Shown here in pieces: positions 52,003-64,000 of a stretch of 64,000 bases of DNA. Below the pieces are notes generated by a model. That model made no database searches, was not told the DNA's origin, and was given only the letters and a program-made list of their open reading frames with translations. Every line of letters starts with the position of its first letter. Positions within the stretch are counted from its first letter, which is position 1. The position numbers and the translations under genes are program-made. The DNA comes from Cerioporus squamosus (lineage: Eukaryota; Basidiomycota; Agaricomycetes; Polyporales; Polyporaceae). The stretch spans positions 186,001-250,000 of the forward strand of contig JABYQS010000025.1 of assembly GCA_022592435.1 (NCBI GenBank), in the 5' to 3' direction.

Positions 52003-53222
52003 TCATGCGCGGTATCCGACGCGGTTGCACGCGAGCCAAAACTCGCTTCCACCTTCCTCGCACCATCCCAACGGGCCAAGATCGCACTCTGCGCATGCGA
52101 GTAGCTTCAGCTTGTTCCCTCCTATCGCAGCACATGTCAGCTCTCGCAAACCCGATCTCCGAATGCATGTATGACTATACGCACCTGCAACCTGTACCGG
52201 CCGTGAGAAGCCTATGTTCTCGAACACCATGGCGTTTGGAGTGACGAGCCACCACTGCGCCGTCGCAGGCGGCGCCGGGAGGGCTCCCAAACATTCGGGG
52301 ATCGTGCTCCCCGATGGCTCTAGCTGTACGCTCGCGCGCTCGACCCACTGCGCCACCCCGGCTTTGAGGATGACGCTCCCGCAGCCCAGCCGAGGGCACA
52401 GCAGGTCGTACTTGTTACTCGAAGATCCGCCCGAGGCGTCCGAGTCGATCACGTCCTCGACTGCGTGAGCGAAGGAAGTAAGCAGACGCGCTGCGGGACG
52501 CGTACGCTGGGAAGAGCGCTCAAGAGCCTCCAGAGCCCAGCGGGGAGTGCCTGGCCCTGAGCTGGGGCGGAGCCGTGTGACGCAGCCGCAGATCCTGCGG
52601 AGGAGAGATCCTTCCGCATCTCGAACCACGGGCGTGCGCCATGGACGACAGCGCTCCGGCCGATGAATTCGAAGCCGGCCTTTTCGTACAACGCGCGGAG
52701 CTCCTCGTGAGCGATGAGGAGGATGCGCTCGTACTTGCCCGTTTCTTCGAGGCGGCGTGCGTACTCCTTCAGGAGGTTGAGAGCGACGTGCCTTCTGCGG
52801 TGGTCGGGTGCGACGCAGACGGAGTGGATGCAGACGGACTTGGAGCTGGGGACATGCTTCGACATGGACTCGTGTGTGAGCGTAGTGTCTGGGGAGAGGG
52901 TCGAGCAGATGAACCCAATGAGGGTGCGCCCTTTGCCATCTGGTCCTGGGAGGTATGCACCGAGGAAAAGCTCTGGTGCTTGCGACTGTCGGTACCTGCG
53001 GATGGTTTGGTTATTCGAGGGCGGACTTGAACACGGAGCATGAGACGGCTCACTTGAAGGTCTCCAAGCTTCCGGCCTCGTCCTCAGGGTATCCTACAAG
53101 CACATAAGAAAGTGAGTCTTGAGCCTTCACGCATGATACGAGACAGAGATCCCACCTTGCGACTCTATCCTGTGAGCATCCTCCAGCTCGTTTTCGGAGA
53201 CGATATCGTAGAAGATCGACAT
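52003..53222 (-). CDS. GNAT acetyltransferase (AANAT-like) fused to an Mss4-like domain, with a one-base frameshift
   Basis: N-terminal part: MSIFYDIVSENELEDAHRIE from 53222, GYPEDEAGSLETFK, YRQSQAPELFLGAYLPG, then SVCVAPDHRRRHVALNLLKE (acetyl-CoA loop) and LYEKAGFEFIGRSAVVHG. This is a GNAT fold like serotonin N-acetyltransferase. C-terminal part: NKYDLLCPRLGCGSVILK, WWLVTPNAMVFENIGFSRP, and after an intron LLACAECDLGPLGWCEEGG, the Mss4/Dss4 zinc fold with its two Cys pairs, stop at 52003-52005. The two parts are in different frames. The Mss4 frame has no ATG of its own before its conserved core. Adding one G near 52531 would join AGLW to EALERSSQRTRPAARLLTSF. One fused gene with a single-base loss, or a sequencing error, is therefore likely. 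Unrepaired, the acetyltransferase frame stops at 52449. Confidence 0.8.
52531..52531 (-). other. Probable one-base deletion between the GNAT and Mss4 parts
   Basis: Minus-strand CTCTGGAGG would need CTCTGGGAG to keep frame. The change is within a G run, so an assembly homopolymer error is a real alternative. No intron with usable GT..AG and normal length fits here. Confidence 0.6.
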
Positions 53223-53912
53223 AGCCCCTTGTCAGATCTGCAGCAGACGCGTTTATCAGCATCTACTCCCTCACCGTGGACCATGTCTCACAATTAACCT
53301 CGCTATTGCCCCGCCGATGCTACTTAGTACTAGCGTGAACTGCGAAGCCAAGGCAAAGCCCCGAGGACCTCGGCGCTACCGGGAAAGCGGATTCGGGACA
53401 TCGGCCCGCACCGGACTGACGTAATTCGACCGTTCTCGTCGACTCGGAGGCGAACCAGGTTGCTTCGGCGTACTGACTACATCTCTCAGTTAACCACCAC
53501 GTCACGCAGGGTGAGTACTAGTTACTCCATCGCACATTTACTGTGACTATCCGCTGCGTGCTCACGGACTCATCCTCAGTATCAACCAGAGCTTTCTATA
53601 CGACATGGTTGCATCGCTGACACTGCGGCCACTACCCAAAGCAGCACCGTGACGTACTAAGTAGTGACTACTATTGCATCAAAGGAGACAGGCCAACGTC
53701 GAAGACTCGAGACTGGAGTTCTTTACTGGCCAAGTTGTGCGTACCATTCTTACGCCATTATCTCACCATCTCAGACCATCTCTCCCACAGCACGGGTCAA
53801 TAATCTGGTGACGGAGGCTGACAAACCCTCAGCTTCTGTGATCTGTCATAAAGGCACATTTAACACGCAAAACCTATCGCACACCAAGTGTCCACCATCT
53901 CGCACCTTGGCC
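53223..53912. promoter_or_regulatory. Divergent promoter region
   Basis: About 690 bp between the acetyltransferase-Mss4 gene (-) and the amidotransferase-like gene (+). It contains several TACTAGT/TTAGTACT-like palindromic bits (about 53320-53330, 53514-53523). No TATA box is evident. Confidence 0.3.
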
Positions 53913-54904
53913 ATGTCGTCATCAAGCTCGTTCCGCATCGCGATCTTGCTTTGCGATACGCCAATCCCTCCAGTGCTCGCTGAGCAAGGAGACTACGGCA
54001 ACATCTTCCGGGAACTGTTCCGCAAGTCGCTTCCTTCCGACTCGAACGTCGACTTCGTTGCCGACGCGTTCGATGTGCGGAACAAACAGGAATATCCTGA
54101 GAACCCAGACATATACGACGCCGTGCTCCTCACCGGCTCAGGTAAGTCCCGTCTTCCTTGCATGGCCTCTGAGTGTTTCTGACGCATGTGGTTCTCATGC
54201 ACAGCTGCCTCCGCGTACGAGAATCTCGACTGGATCAACCGTCTCGTCGAGTACGTGCGAGTTTTGGCCAAGGAGAAGCCGAAGATCCGTATCTTTGGTA
54301 AGCGGTGTTAGTTGTGGTTTGTGAGGCGCTACGTAGTGACCATACAATGCGTAACCTGACAGGCATATGCTTCGGACATCAGATCGTAGCACGCGCGCTG
54401 GGTGGAGAATGTGTGCCCAACGGCGGGAACTGGGAGGTCGGCGTCACGAAGATCGATTTGACGGAAACGGGGAAGAAGCTCTTCGGCGTGTCTGAACTAG
54501 TAAGTGCAAAGTAAGGTTATGCCTGCACATGTTGCTCACTCTGCCTTCTCGCCCAGAATGTTGAGCAGATGCATCGTGACCACGTCCCAGCTGTGCCACC
54601 ATCGTTCCATCTCCTGGGATCCACGCCCGTTGCGCCAAATCACGGAATGGTCCAACTATACGACGGCGCGTCTCCTGACTCGGTCTCCCCGGCCGACGTG
54701 CATATCTTCACGATTCAGGGCCACCCAGAATTCCACAAGAGGATAACAGAAGAGATTGTCAAGATGCGGCATTCAACGGGCATCCTGAGCAATGAAATCG
54801 TAGATGACTTCAGCAGAAGAGTCGATTGGCGGAACGACGGGGTGAGCGTTGTCGGGAAGACACTATGGGACATCCTGCGAGCCGAGAAGGAGGCTCAACA
54901 GTAG
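53913..54904 (+). CDS. Class I glutamine amidotransferase-like protein
   Basis: A stand-alone GATase1 domain related to yeast YLR126C-type proteins; physiological substrate unknown. It starts MSSSSSFRIAILLCDTPIPP at 53913. Then come an RELF-type helix, NPDIYDAVLLTGS, and after an intron AYENLDWINRLVEYV. The next exon holds GICFGHQIVARALGG, with the nucleophile Cys in the elbow, and NWEVGVTKIDL. The last exon has MHRDHVPAVPPSFHLLGST and FTIQGHPEF, with the His and Glu of the triad. The stop is at 54902-54904. Three introns at about 54141-54204, 54298-54360 and about 54500-54556 are inferred. The complete Cys-His-Glu set suggests an active hydrolase. At about 260 residues it is the usual size. 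A GMP synthase C-terminal domain is absent. Confidence 0.88.
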
Positions 54905-55517
54905 CATTACGGGGATGACGACGTACGGAAGTACACAAGGTAGTCGTATACCTATATTATCAGCTTCGAAACCGCTCAGGGAATCACTCTTAGCTGAATC
55001 TGCCAAGACGCGGGGACTGCGATGGGTGAAACAACGCGAGCACTACATATGTACTGCAGTTGCCTCCCACTGCAGGCTGCAGGAAGGAAGCTCAGACTCT
55101 GCGCGATGCGAAACACAATGGTGCACATGTATCTGGAGCTTGAGTGCCACTGTGTGGTTCGTTCAGGGTTCGTTGCCCTCGAGACGCGATTGACTGCAGT
55201 GAACGCCGCAGGCGCGAGAACCGTTCCCCTGGAATCAGAGAGGCACATTCGTCTGCGTTCTTGCAAAGCTGATCCCGAGGAAGGCCTGATGCGGGCATAA
55301 TGAGTCTTAGACGGCGAGCTCGAGCTGGCCGCGGATGCCGGTGGAGGTCGGAGAGAGGGTGCAGATGACTATTTAAACAGTCCGCTGCCAGGCGGCGATA
55401 AGATCACGGCGAGCATCTGAAGCGCACGAACGCTCAGCAAGCCAATCCTCTCCTTGTCTCCGGCGCCCACCTCCTCCTCGCTGACGCGCCTCAGCATCCC
55501 CCTCCTCTCCTCCAACG
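54905..55517. promoter_or_regulatory. Intergenic and kinase promoter region
   Basis: About 610 bp between two plus-strand genes. ACTATTTAAA at about 55367-55376 is a TATA-like site about 145 bp before the kinase start. CT-rich runs at 55450-55513 precede the ATG. No gene. Confidence 0.35.
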
Positions 55518-57886
<2,369 letters not shown>

Positions 57887-59271
57887 AATCCCCCGTGTCC
57901 TCACACCATTGTCATTCCCGATCGCACTTTAGTCGGGTCTTCTCGTGCTGTTGCGTCTCTGTTCACGGGATTTGCGCGTGGCTCGTATTTATCGGATGTA
58001 TCGTCCGTTTGTTCACTTCTCCGTCTTGCTCCGTCCTCACATTCCTTGCCCCTGGCCCCGCGATAAGAGCCGCTGGTCTTGAAGTCGTCCGTTTCCTCTT
58101 CACCACTTAGTCGCCCCATGCTCGCTCATTTTTCCAGATTCAATCCCCATGTTGCTCAAAGTCTCAGACTGCATCGTTTCTCCCTGTCGGATCCCTACGT
58201 ACGCATCTCCCATCTCCTGTTCTCCGGTTCCGCATCATCCCACATGGACGCTGCCCCCGAATTGTATCGTTGGTCGTTCCGTCCTGTCTCGTCTCAGGCT
58301 CAAGGTCCCAGGCTCTTCCCCATATACGCATACATACATACTCCATTCCTGAATCCTAACATATCTGAGCTGCGCCTGCTTCTCCTCGTTCGTCCGTCTG
58401 TTCGTCTGTGTTGCTGTTGTGTCGTTGCCTTTCTTGCGTTGTTGTACCTGTTGTTGTACTGCTCGAATGTAACCCTGTTTGCGGTTGGAACGCATGGACC
58501 ATCAGACTGGGAGCGATGAACCGCAGATGTGCACCGGTTGGTGTTGCTGAAGCCATGGGTGTTCTGCGTCCCTCGTTTGGCCGTCGTGCAGCCATGCCAT
58601 TGCCACTGGATGAGCAGTAAGATATGGATCTCGATCATCCCGGAGGCGAGTACGTACACCTCCTCGTCCAAGCGCCCACACCTCGAACCACGACCAGCCC
58701 ATGGTACTTCACTACTTGCATGTACACGGCTCTTTGGCAGGTATTCCCCGGCCTCCCAACCAAGCCACCGTCTGTACATGTATGTCTCTCAGCTATCTGT
58801 CCATGTTCTGCGAACTTACCATGGGGAATAAGGCCTCCTCTCGGATAATCGCCGCGCTACAACGGATATGCCTCTCTTATCGTGGCGCCGTCCACTGAGT
58901 CGCACGCCTTCAACTTCCAGGAGCGCGTCGTAGATAAGTACGTCGAGCCAATTCACTCCGTCGGGTACCCTTCTGACCTCGGGTATCGTCTAGCGGCTCC
59001 CGCAGCGTACGAATGTCACTGATAAGGAGCCCCAAGGAGGAAATTGGCAGAACTTCAGAAGCCCCCGTCTGATGTGGAGCCAAGCATCGGACATGCAGCG
59101 GCCCTAGTGGGCAGAGTATGTAAACGAGACGGAGCGCGGGAAGGGAGGCTCGAGCTCCTTTCTCCTCGACTTCTTCGCTGAATTGCTGGGAAGAGGCTTC
59201 TGGACGACTTGACGACCTGCTGTGACGCCTCGGATACGCGCTTGCTGTTCACGAAAGTTTGGACGCCCGCG
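57887..59271. other. Intergenic region, no gene recognised
   Basis: About 1.4 kb after the kinase. The first part is T-rich (57950-58450), consistent with a long 3' UTR. Overlapping frames at 58079-58519 and 58300-58779 are low-quality. The end contains the DUR3 promoter. Nothing else was seen. Confidence 0.35.
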
Positions 59272-62131
59272 ATGTCTGCAAACGAACCGATTTTGCCGCA
59301 GGGAGTGGGATATGGTGTTGGTGAGTCCGCAGATACAGTGTACCTCATTGTAACTCGTGCTGACGAGCCTATTCTGCAGTCGTTGGTATGTCAGCTCTTG
59401 TCCGTTCTGAGTTCCATGCACAAATCGATCGTCCGTTCAGGAATCGGCCTGTTCTTCAGCGCGTTCATGATATGTTTGACTGCCATTCAAGCGCGGTACA
59501 CGGGCTTCTCTCCGAAGAATTCAGAGGAATTCAACAGCGCATCAAGAAGCGTGAAGCCTGGCCTCATCGCATCTGGTATCGTATCGGCGTGGACGTGGGC
59601 CGCAACGCTGGTATGTCCTCCTGCACGCCGCGATGACTGCTGCATATCTATAGACGCCTCTAATAACATCTCGATCTGATCTACAGTTGCAATCCAGCGC
59701 AGTTGCGTACAAAGATGGGATCTCAGGGCCCTGGTGGTATGGCGCGGGCGCGACGGTACAAGTACTCCTCTTCGCTCAGGTGCGTCCTTCATTAGTACAG
59801 GTTATGGTGAACTGCTCACTCATACTCCGTACCTTTCCAGCTTGCGGCGAAGCTGAAGTTGAATGCTCCTCATGCGCACACGTGGCTCGAGATTGTGGCC
59901 GCTCGCTGGGGCACGGTCGCGCACCTCGTCTTCATGTTCTTTGGGCTGGCGACGAACATCATCGTGTCGTCTATGCTCATCCTTGGAGGCTCGGCCACTG
60001 TCACCGCACTAACCGGCATGCACACTATTGCCGTGAGTGTCTACCTGTTCCCGACAAAGCAGGAGATCCAACGTGTACCCTTGTATAGGCATGCTTCTTG
60101 ATTCCTCTCGGTGTCGCTATCTACGTGGTCGTGGGTGGCATGCGCGCGACCCTGCTTTGTGATTAGTGAGTACCTCGGGACTCCCTGACTGCCACCACAT
60201 AGCTGACACGTCTGTTCGTGACTATTTAGCACACATACCACAGTGCTCTTCGCGATCATCTTCGTCTTTGTGTTCACCGTATACGCAACGAGCGAGAAGA
60301 TTGGAAGCTTCAGTGCAATGCACGCGCTGCTTGCTAAGGCCTCGGAGGCCCAGCCTGTCGCTGGAAATGCACAAGGATCGTACTTGACTATGCGCTCAAA
60401 AAATGGTCTTATCTTTGGGGTCATCAATGTCATCGGCAACTTTGCAACTGTGTTCCAGGACCAGGCTGTGAGTCGTCGTCTTTCGCCCGTCTCAACCTCT
60501 CCTGCCGATTACTGAAGCGAACGGACACACGTGCAGTATTGGCAACGGGCCATCGCGAGTCGTCCGGCAACCTGCGTCAAGGCATACCTGCTGGGAGGAC
60601 TGGCATGGTTCGCTATTCCATTCATGTTCTCAACGACACTTGGACTAGCCGCTGTTGCGTTGCGCGGGGATCCCGATATGCGCGTATTGTCGCCAGAAGA
60701 CGTCTCTGCTGGCCTTCCCGCATCTGCCGCAGCCGCCGCTATTCTCGGAAAGTCCGGTGCAGCAGCGTTGCTCATCGTGCTCTTCCTGGCCGTCACGTCC
60801 GCGACGTCTGCAGAGCTGATCGCCGTGTCATCGATCCTGACTTACGATGTTTACAAGGTGCGCAAATAAGTAGAGCGATGGGATGCGCCTATAGTAGCTA
60901 ACGTGGGCGAGCAGAAATATTACAACCCGAAAGCTACTGAGGACCAGATCCTGAAGGTGTCGCACGCGATGGTACGCGTTCTGCCCCTCTTTTCCCGTTT
61001 GACAGTGCAAGTGAATGTCGTGCATGCAGGTCGCATTCTTCGCCATCACGATGGGTCTCCTCGGCCTGATTTTCTTCTACATTGGCATCTCCATGGGATG
61101 GCTCTATGTGAGTGCGTCTCGAGAAGAGCCTCGCGTATTAGCGGCTCATGTTGCATTGCAGGAATTCATGGGTGTTGTACTCGGGTCGGCCGTTGTGCCC
61201 ATCGCGATGTGCATCACGTGGAAGAAGGCGAACAAGTGGGGCTGCATATGTGGCGCTATCGCAGGATTCTGTGTCGGTGTCGTTGCATGGCTCGTCACTA
61301 CCTCTGCGTTGAATGGCGGCTTGCTCACCGTGACGGTGCGTCGCTTACCTACCTGTCTCCTTATGGAAATGCTCATGGACTTCAATAGACCACCGGTGGC
61401 GACCTCGAGATGCTGGCAGGCAACCTAGCTTCGATCGGCGTTGGAGGCATCGTCACGGTGGTGACCTCGCTCATCGTGAGTGTTCACGAGCGAAGCAGCA
61501 GCCATGACTGACATGTTTGATTGTAATACAGTGGCCGGACAACTTCGATTTCGAGTCTACTCGAGCCATCAATAAGCCCGTCCACGAGAAGGCTCACTCG
61601 CAGGGCGCCCCGTCGGTGGACGACACCGAGAGCGAGAAGAAGCGCGAATCTACTGACGTCTCACTCGAGCCTGTGTCCGCAGATGCAGCTGCCGAGGAGG
61701 AGGAGAAGGAACTCGACCCTGTTGCACTGAAGAAGTCGTTTGACATCGCGGCATGGGCTTCGGTCGTCCTCGTGCGCCTTTCTCTTCTGCTGCAAGTCAA
61801 TGGTCACCAACTGACAGTGCTTGCTGACAGACGCTTGTCATGCTGATCATCATCCCACTGCCGTTGTTCTTCGCGCAGACGGTGTACGGCGTCGGTGGAC
61901 TGACGGCGTGGGTCGTCATTGGCATGATCTGGGCGTTCTGCTCAGCGATCGCAGTCGTCTTGTACCCACTGTATGAGAGCAGGGCTGCTTTGTCCTTGAT
62001 CGGCAGGGGTATCATCAAGGTGAGCAGAGCATTCACTTGCGGCTGGCGTCGGGAAGTTTATCGGACGACAGGATGTTTTCGCGAAAGGAAGCGGGAAGTT
62101 TGCGCATCCGCACTCGGAAACGACCGCATGA
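59272..62131 (+). CDS. DUR3-type urea/sodium:solute symporter
   Basis: High-affinity urea (and polyamine) uptake at the plasma membrane, SSF family. It starts MSANEPILPQGVGYGV at 59272. The frame is kept by a 6-nt microexon (59380-59385, giving GVVVGIG). Then follow EEFNSASRSVKPGLIASGIV, AWTWAATLLQSSAVAYKDGI, WYGAGATVQVLLFAQL, LKLNAPHAHTWLEIVAARWG, IVSSMLILGGSATVTALTGM and VFQDQAYWQRAIASRP. Further on are ATSAELIAVSSILTYDVYK and WGCICGAIAGFCVGVVAWL. An acidic cytosolic loop rich in Glu and Ser occupies 61600-61720. The last helices end GRGIIK. A final exon (62072-62131) adds DVFAKGSGKFAHPHSETTA. About 15 hydrophobic helices are visible, as expected. More than ten introns are inferred. No break was seen. 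Nitrogen regulation is likely from the family, but no GATA cluster was checked in detail. Confidence 0.93.
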
Positions 62132-62321
62132 TTGAAGGACCAATGCGGTCAGAGACTGCTCCAATGTATCGCTATCATACTCGACCAGGGAGCACCTGCC
62201 CCAGATTCGAATAGAGATCAACCTCGCTTGTGACCCCCTTGACAGTCTCAGAAAGAGTATGATACACCTTCGAGGCACCACACCTTTGCATCAGACAACT
62301 ATCGGGTTCAGATGGGGTTGT
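62132..62321. other. Convergent 3' region
   Basis: 190 bp between the stops of the DUR3 and GH53 genes. No feature seen. Confidence 0.4.
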
Positions 62322-63654
62322 CTACATGTCCCAGGTCCAGATGTTAATCGAATCGCGGGTTGCGCCTGAAGACTCGACCAAGAGGTTGTCCTGTACAAGC
62401 AGGTCAGACCGAAAGGATCGAGGCACGAAGGAGTCAATACATACCGCGCACGAAGATCCAAGGTTCGCGTTGCCGATCCACCCCGGCTCCCAGTAGACTG
62501 AGGTTTGGTCGTTTCAGCACTCCGACTTCCCTCATAAACTGCTATCAACACTCACAGATGCCTTGTCCTAACCCGTTCGGCAAGCCATTCAACACCTGCT
62601 CGATGTTCCACGTCCATGTCGACTGTCCCTGACTGGAGATCGCGATGCTCTTCTCCGTGACGCTCCCGCCAGGGCAGCTCACCGGCCAGTTCGTCTCCGC
62701 GATGACGATCGGCTTCTTGAACGTGTTCGCCGTGTTGGTGAGCGATGACTGGAGCGCGGCCAGCGTGGCGCGCGAGTCGTAGAAGGGGTAAAAGGAAAAA
62801 CCCAGAATGTCAACCTGGTCTGCGGAGAGCGCGCCTTGGATGTACACGTTGTCGAAGAACCACGAGATGTCGGACCAGTCCCAGCCGTTTGCGAGGTGGA
62901 TGAGGATCTTGGGCGACGCGACGGACTTGGCGCCGTTGATTGCGGAATGCAGAAGCTGCGAGACGGGGTTGATGCCGTTCTTGGAGATCTGACCGGTAGG
63001 CCACAGCAGGCCGTCGTTGATCTCGTTTCCGACCTTGGGCACAAGTCACTTCAGCGTTGGCTGTGGTAATAGTGAGGATGCGACACAAGCAAAGATCTTA
63101 CCTGTAAAATATCAATCGGAGTTCCTTGGTCAGAGAACGCTTTGACGACGCTTTGGGTGTATCTGCGCAGAGAGTAGCGATGAGCGGTCATATTTACAAC
63201 TTAGTATGGTGGATAGGAACGCTTACGACCAGATCTCACTGTTCAGTCCATCCAAGTCAGTAGGCCACCCAGAGGGGATTGCCTGATGAGATGGATCCGC
63301 CCCTGTAGCACAATGCCGGTCATCCAGATGTCTATTAGAGTAGGTACCCGATGACTCACAAGTATCGCTGTAATGCAGATCGACGACCAGCGTATGCCCA
63401 GCAGCCTTCACGCGCTTCGCGAGTGCAAGGGCATAGTTCAAGCTATACTGGCCCGCGGTCCAGACACGGATGCGAACAGTATTCGCACCGTGGTTCTTGA
63501 TGATCGTCTCGAACGCAGTGACCTTGCCACCGTCCGTGTACCGGATGCCGGAGTTCTCGACCACAGTCAGCGAGGATATGTCCGCACCCTTGTAGGTCAG
63601 CGCATGTGCTAGCACGGCGAATGAGAGCAGGAAGAACGGGAGTAAGCCCATCAT
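62322..63654 (-). CDS. Secreted GH53 arabinogalactan endo-beta-1,4-galactanase
   Basis: Hydrolyses beta-1,4-galactan side chains of pectin outside the cell. It starts MMGLLPFFLLSFAVLAHA at 63654, a signal peptide with cleavage probably after the Ala-rich end. Then come KGADISSLTVVENSGIRYTD, IIKNHGANTVRIRVWTAG, ALAKRVKAAGHTLVVDLHYS and DPSHQAIPSGWPTDL. The acid/base Glu sits in VGNEINDGLLWPTG (about 63020-63040) and the nucleophile Glu in VIAETNWPVSCPGG (about 62680-62710). YWEPGWIGNANLGSSCA follows. A last exon ends DSINIWTWDM with the stop at 62322-62324. Several introns are present, including one at about 62394-62446. The length of about 350 residues is standard. A GH53 enzyme fits a plant-degrading life style. 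Confidence 0.93.
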
Positions 63655-64000
63655 GACCCTGCAAAGGCTTCGATCTTGCGTAGGTTAACCAGGGAGGACA
63701 TGCTGTCGAGACGACGATTATATAGCAGATGGTAAGCCATGGCGAGGGTGTGCATATGTAGCTGTTCGACCTCGTGAACAACGATGATCGCGCGAAGCTT
63801 GGATACATACTGGGAAAGATATCGGGCGACGCTGACAACCATCGGAAGGGCCAGAATCTGGGATCGCGGCAGGTGATGAGGCAAAGTCTCTTCCAAGTGG
63901 ATAAATCCTCCGAGGAATCGTTGCCTGGCGGAAGTCCAGAGAAACCACCTCTGAGGCATTGCGCTATGGCAGCTAACAACCGCCGGCTCCGGCAAAACAG
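63655..64000. promoter_or_regulatory. GH53 promoter
   Basis: Upstream of the galactanase on the minus strand; TATATAA at 63718-63724, about 65 bp before the start codon. No gene is recognised to the window end. Confidence 0.45.

Noticed and set aside
52449..52500. Natural end of the acetyltransferase at 52449 as a separate gene
   Set aside because: This ending is only reached after the frame break. The overlapping Mss4 frame lacks an ATG, so a single fused gene explains the sequence better.

Overview
The window looks like nuclear DNA of a basidiomycete fungus, most likely a wood- or litter-decay Agaricomycete. Genes are broken by many introns of about 48-75 nt with GT..AG ends. Coding GC is high, and the content is typical of this group: expanded cytochrome P450s, a DUF6534-type membrane protein, a Zn2Cys6 regulator, an ABCC exporter and a GH53 galactanase. 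Species was not determined. Exon joins were inferred by eye from reading frame, splice signals and family resemblance, so internal exon edges are less certain than gene identities.

Layout: 1-1556 (-) is eIF3 subunit L, cut by the window edge. It shares a 272-bp divergent promoter with a Cid1-type nucleotidyltransferase at 1829-3669 (+). A DUF6534-like membrane protein follows at 3968-5576 (+), then about 2.3 kb with no recognisable gene. An Apd1/AIM32-like ferredoxin at 7907-8912 (-) is divergent from P450-1 at 9883-12107 (+), which carries a one-base frameshift just before its ExxR motif. A YOR1-like ABCC transporter (13126-19352, -), a conserved C2H2 protein (21090-23028, +) and an NTF2-like DUF1348 protein (23688-24360, -) complete the left half.

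From 25.4 to 51.8 kb the window is dominated by P450s. A and B are tandem on the plus strand (25437-27790 and 28664-31026). C and D are on the minus strand (40513-42849 and 45167-47770). E (49554-51789, +) is a different type, paralogous to P450-1. Between A and B lies a decayed exon of a further copy. Between B and C lie a syntaxin-8-like SNARE (31949-32813, -), a Zn2Cys6 transcription factor (33949-36018, -) and a 4.5-kb gene-poor stretch. Between C and D sits a 600-bp element with 133/137-bp terminal inverted repeats, identical except for one homopolymer, and a perfect 9-bp target duplication. It resembles a non-autonomous Mutator-like (MULE) transposon.

The right end is housekeeping and nutrition: a GNAT acetyltransferase apparently fused to an Mss4-like domain but split by a one-base frameshift (52003-53222, -), a class I glutamine amidotransferase-like protein (53913-54904, +), a YPK/SGK-type AGC kinase (55518-57886, +), a DUR3 urea transporter (59272-62131, +) and a secreted GH53 endo-galactanase (62322-63654, -).

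Working together: the P450s, the ABCC pump and the Zn2Cys6 regulator could form a detoxification or specialised-metabolite region, but no backbone synthase is present, so this is only a context argument. The strongest leads are the MULE-like element, the fused and frameshifted acetyltransferase-Mss4 gene, and the mosaic relationship of P450s A and C, whose 3' halves match even in introns while their 5' halves do not.
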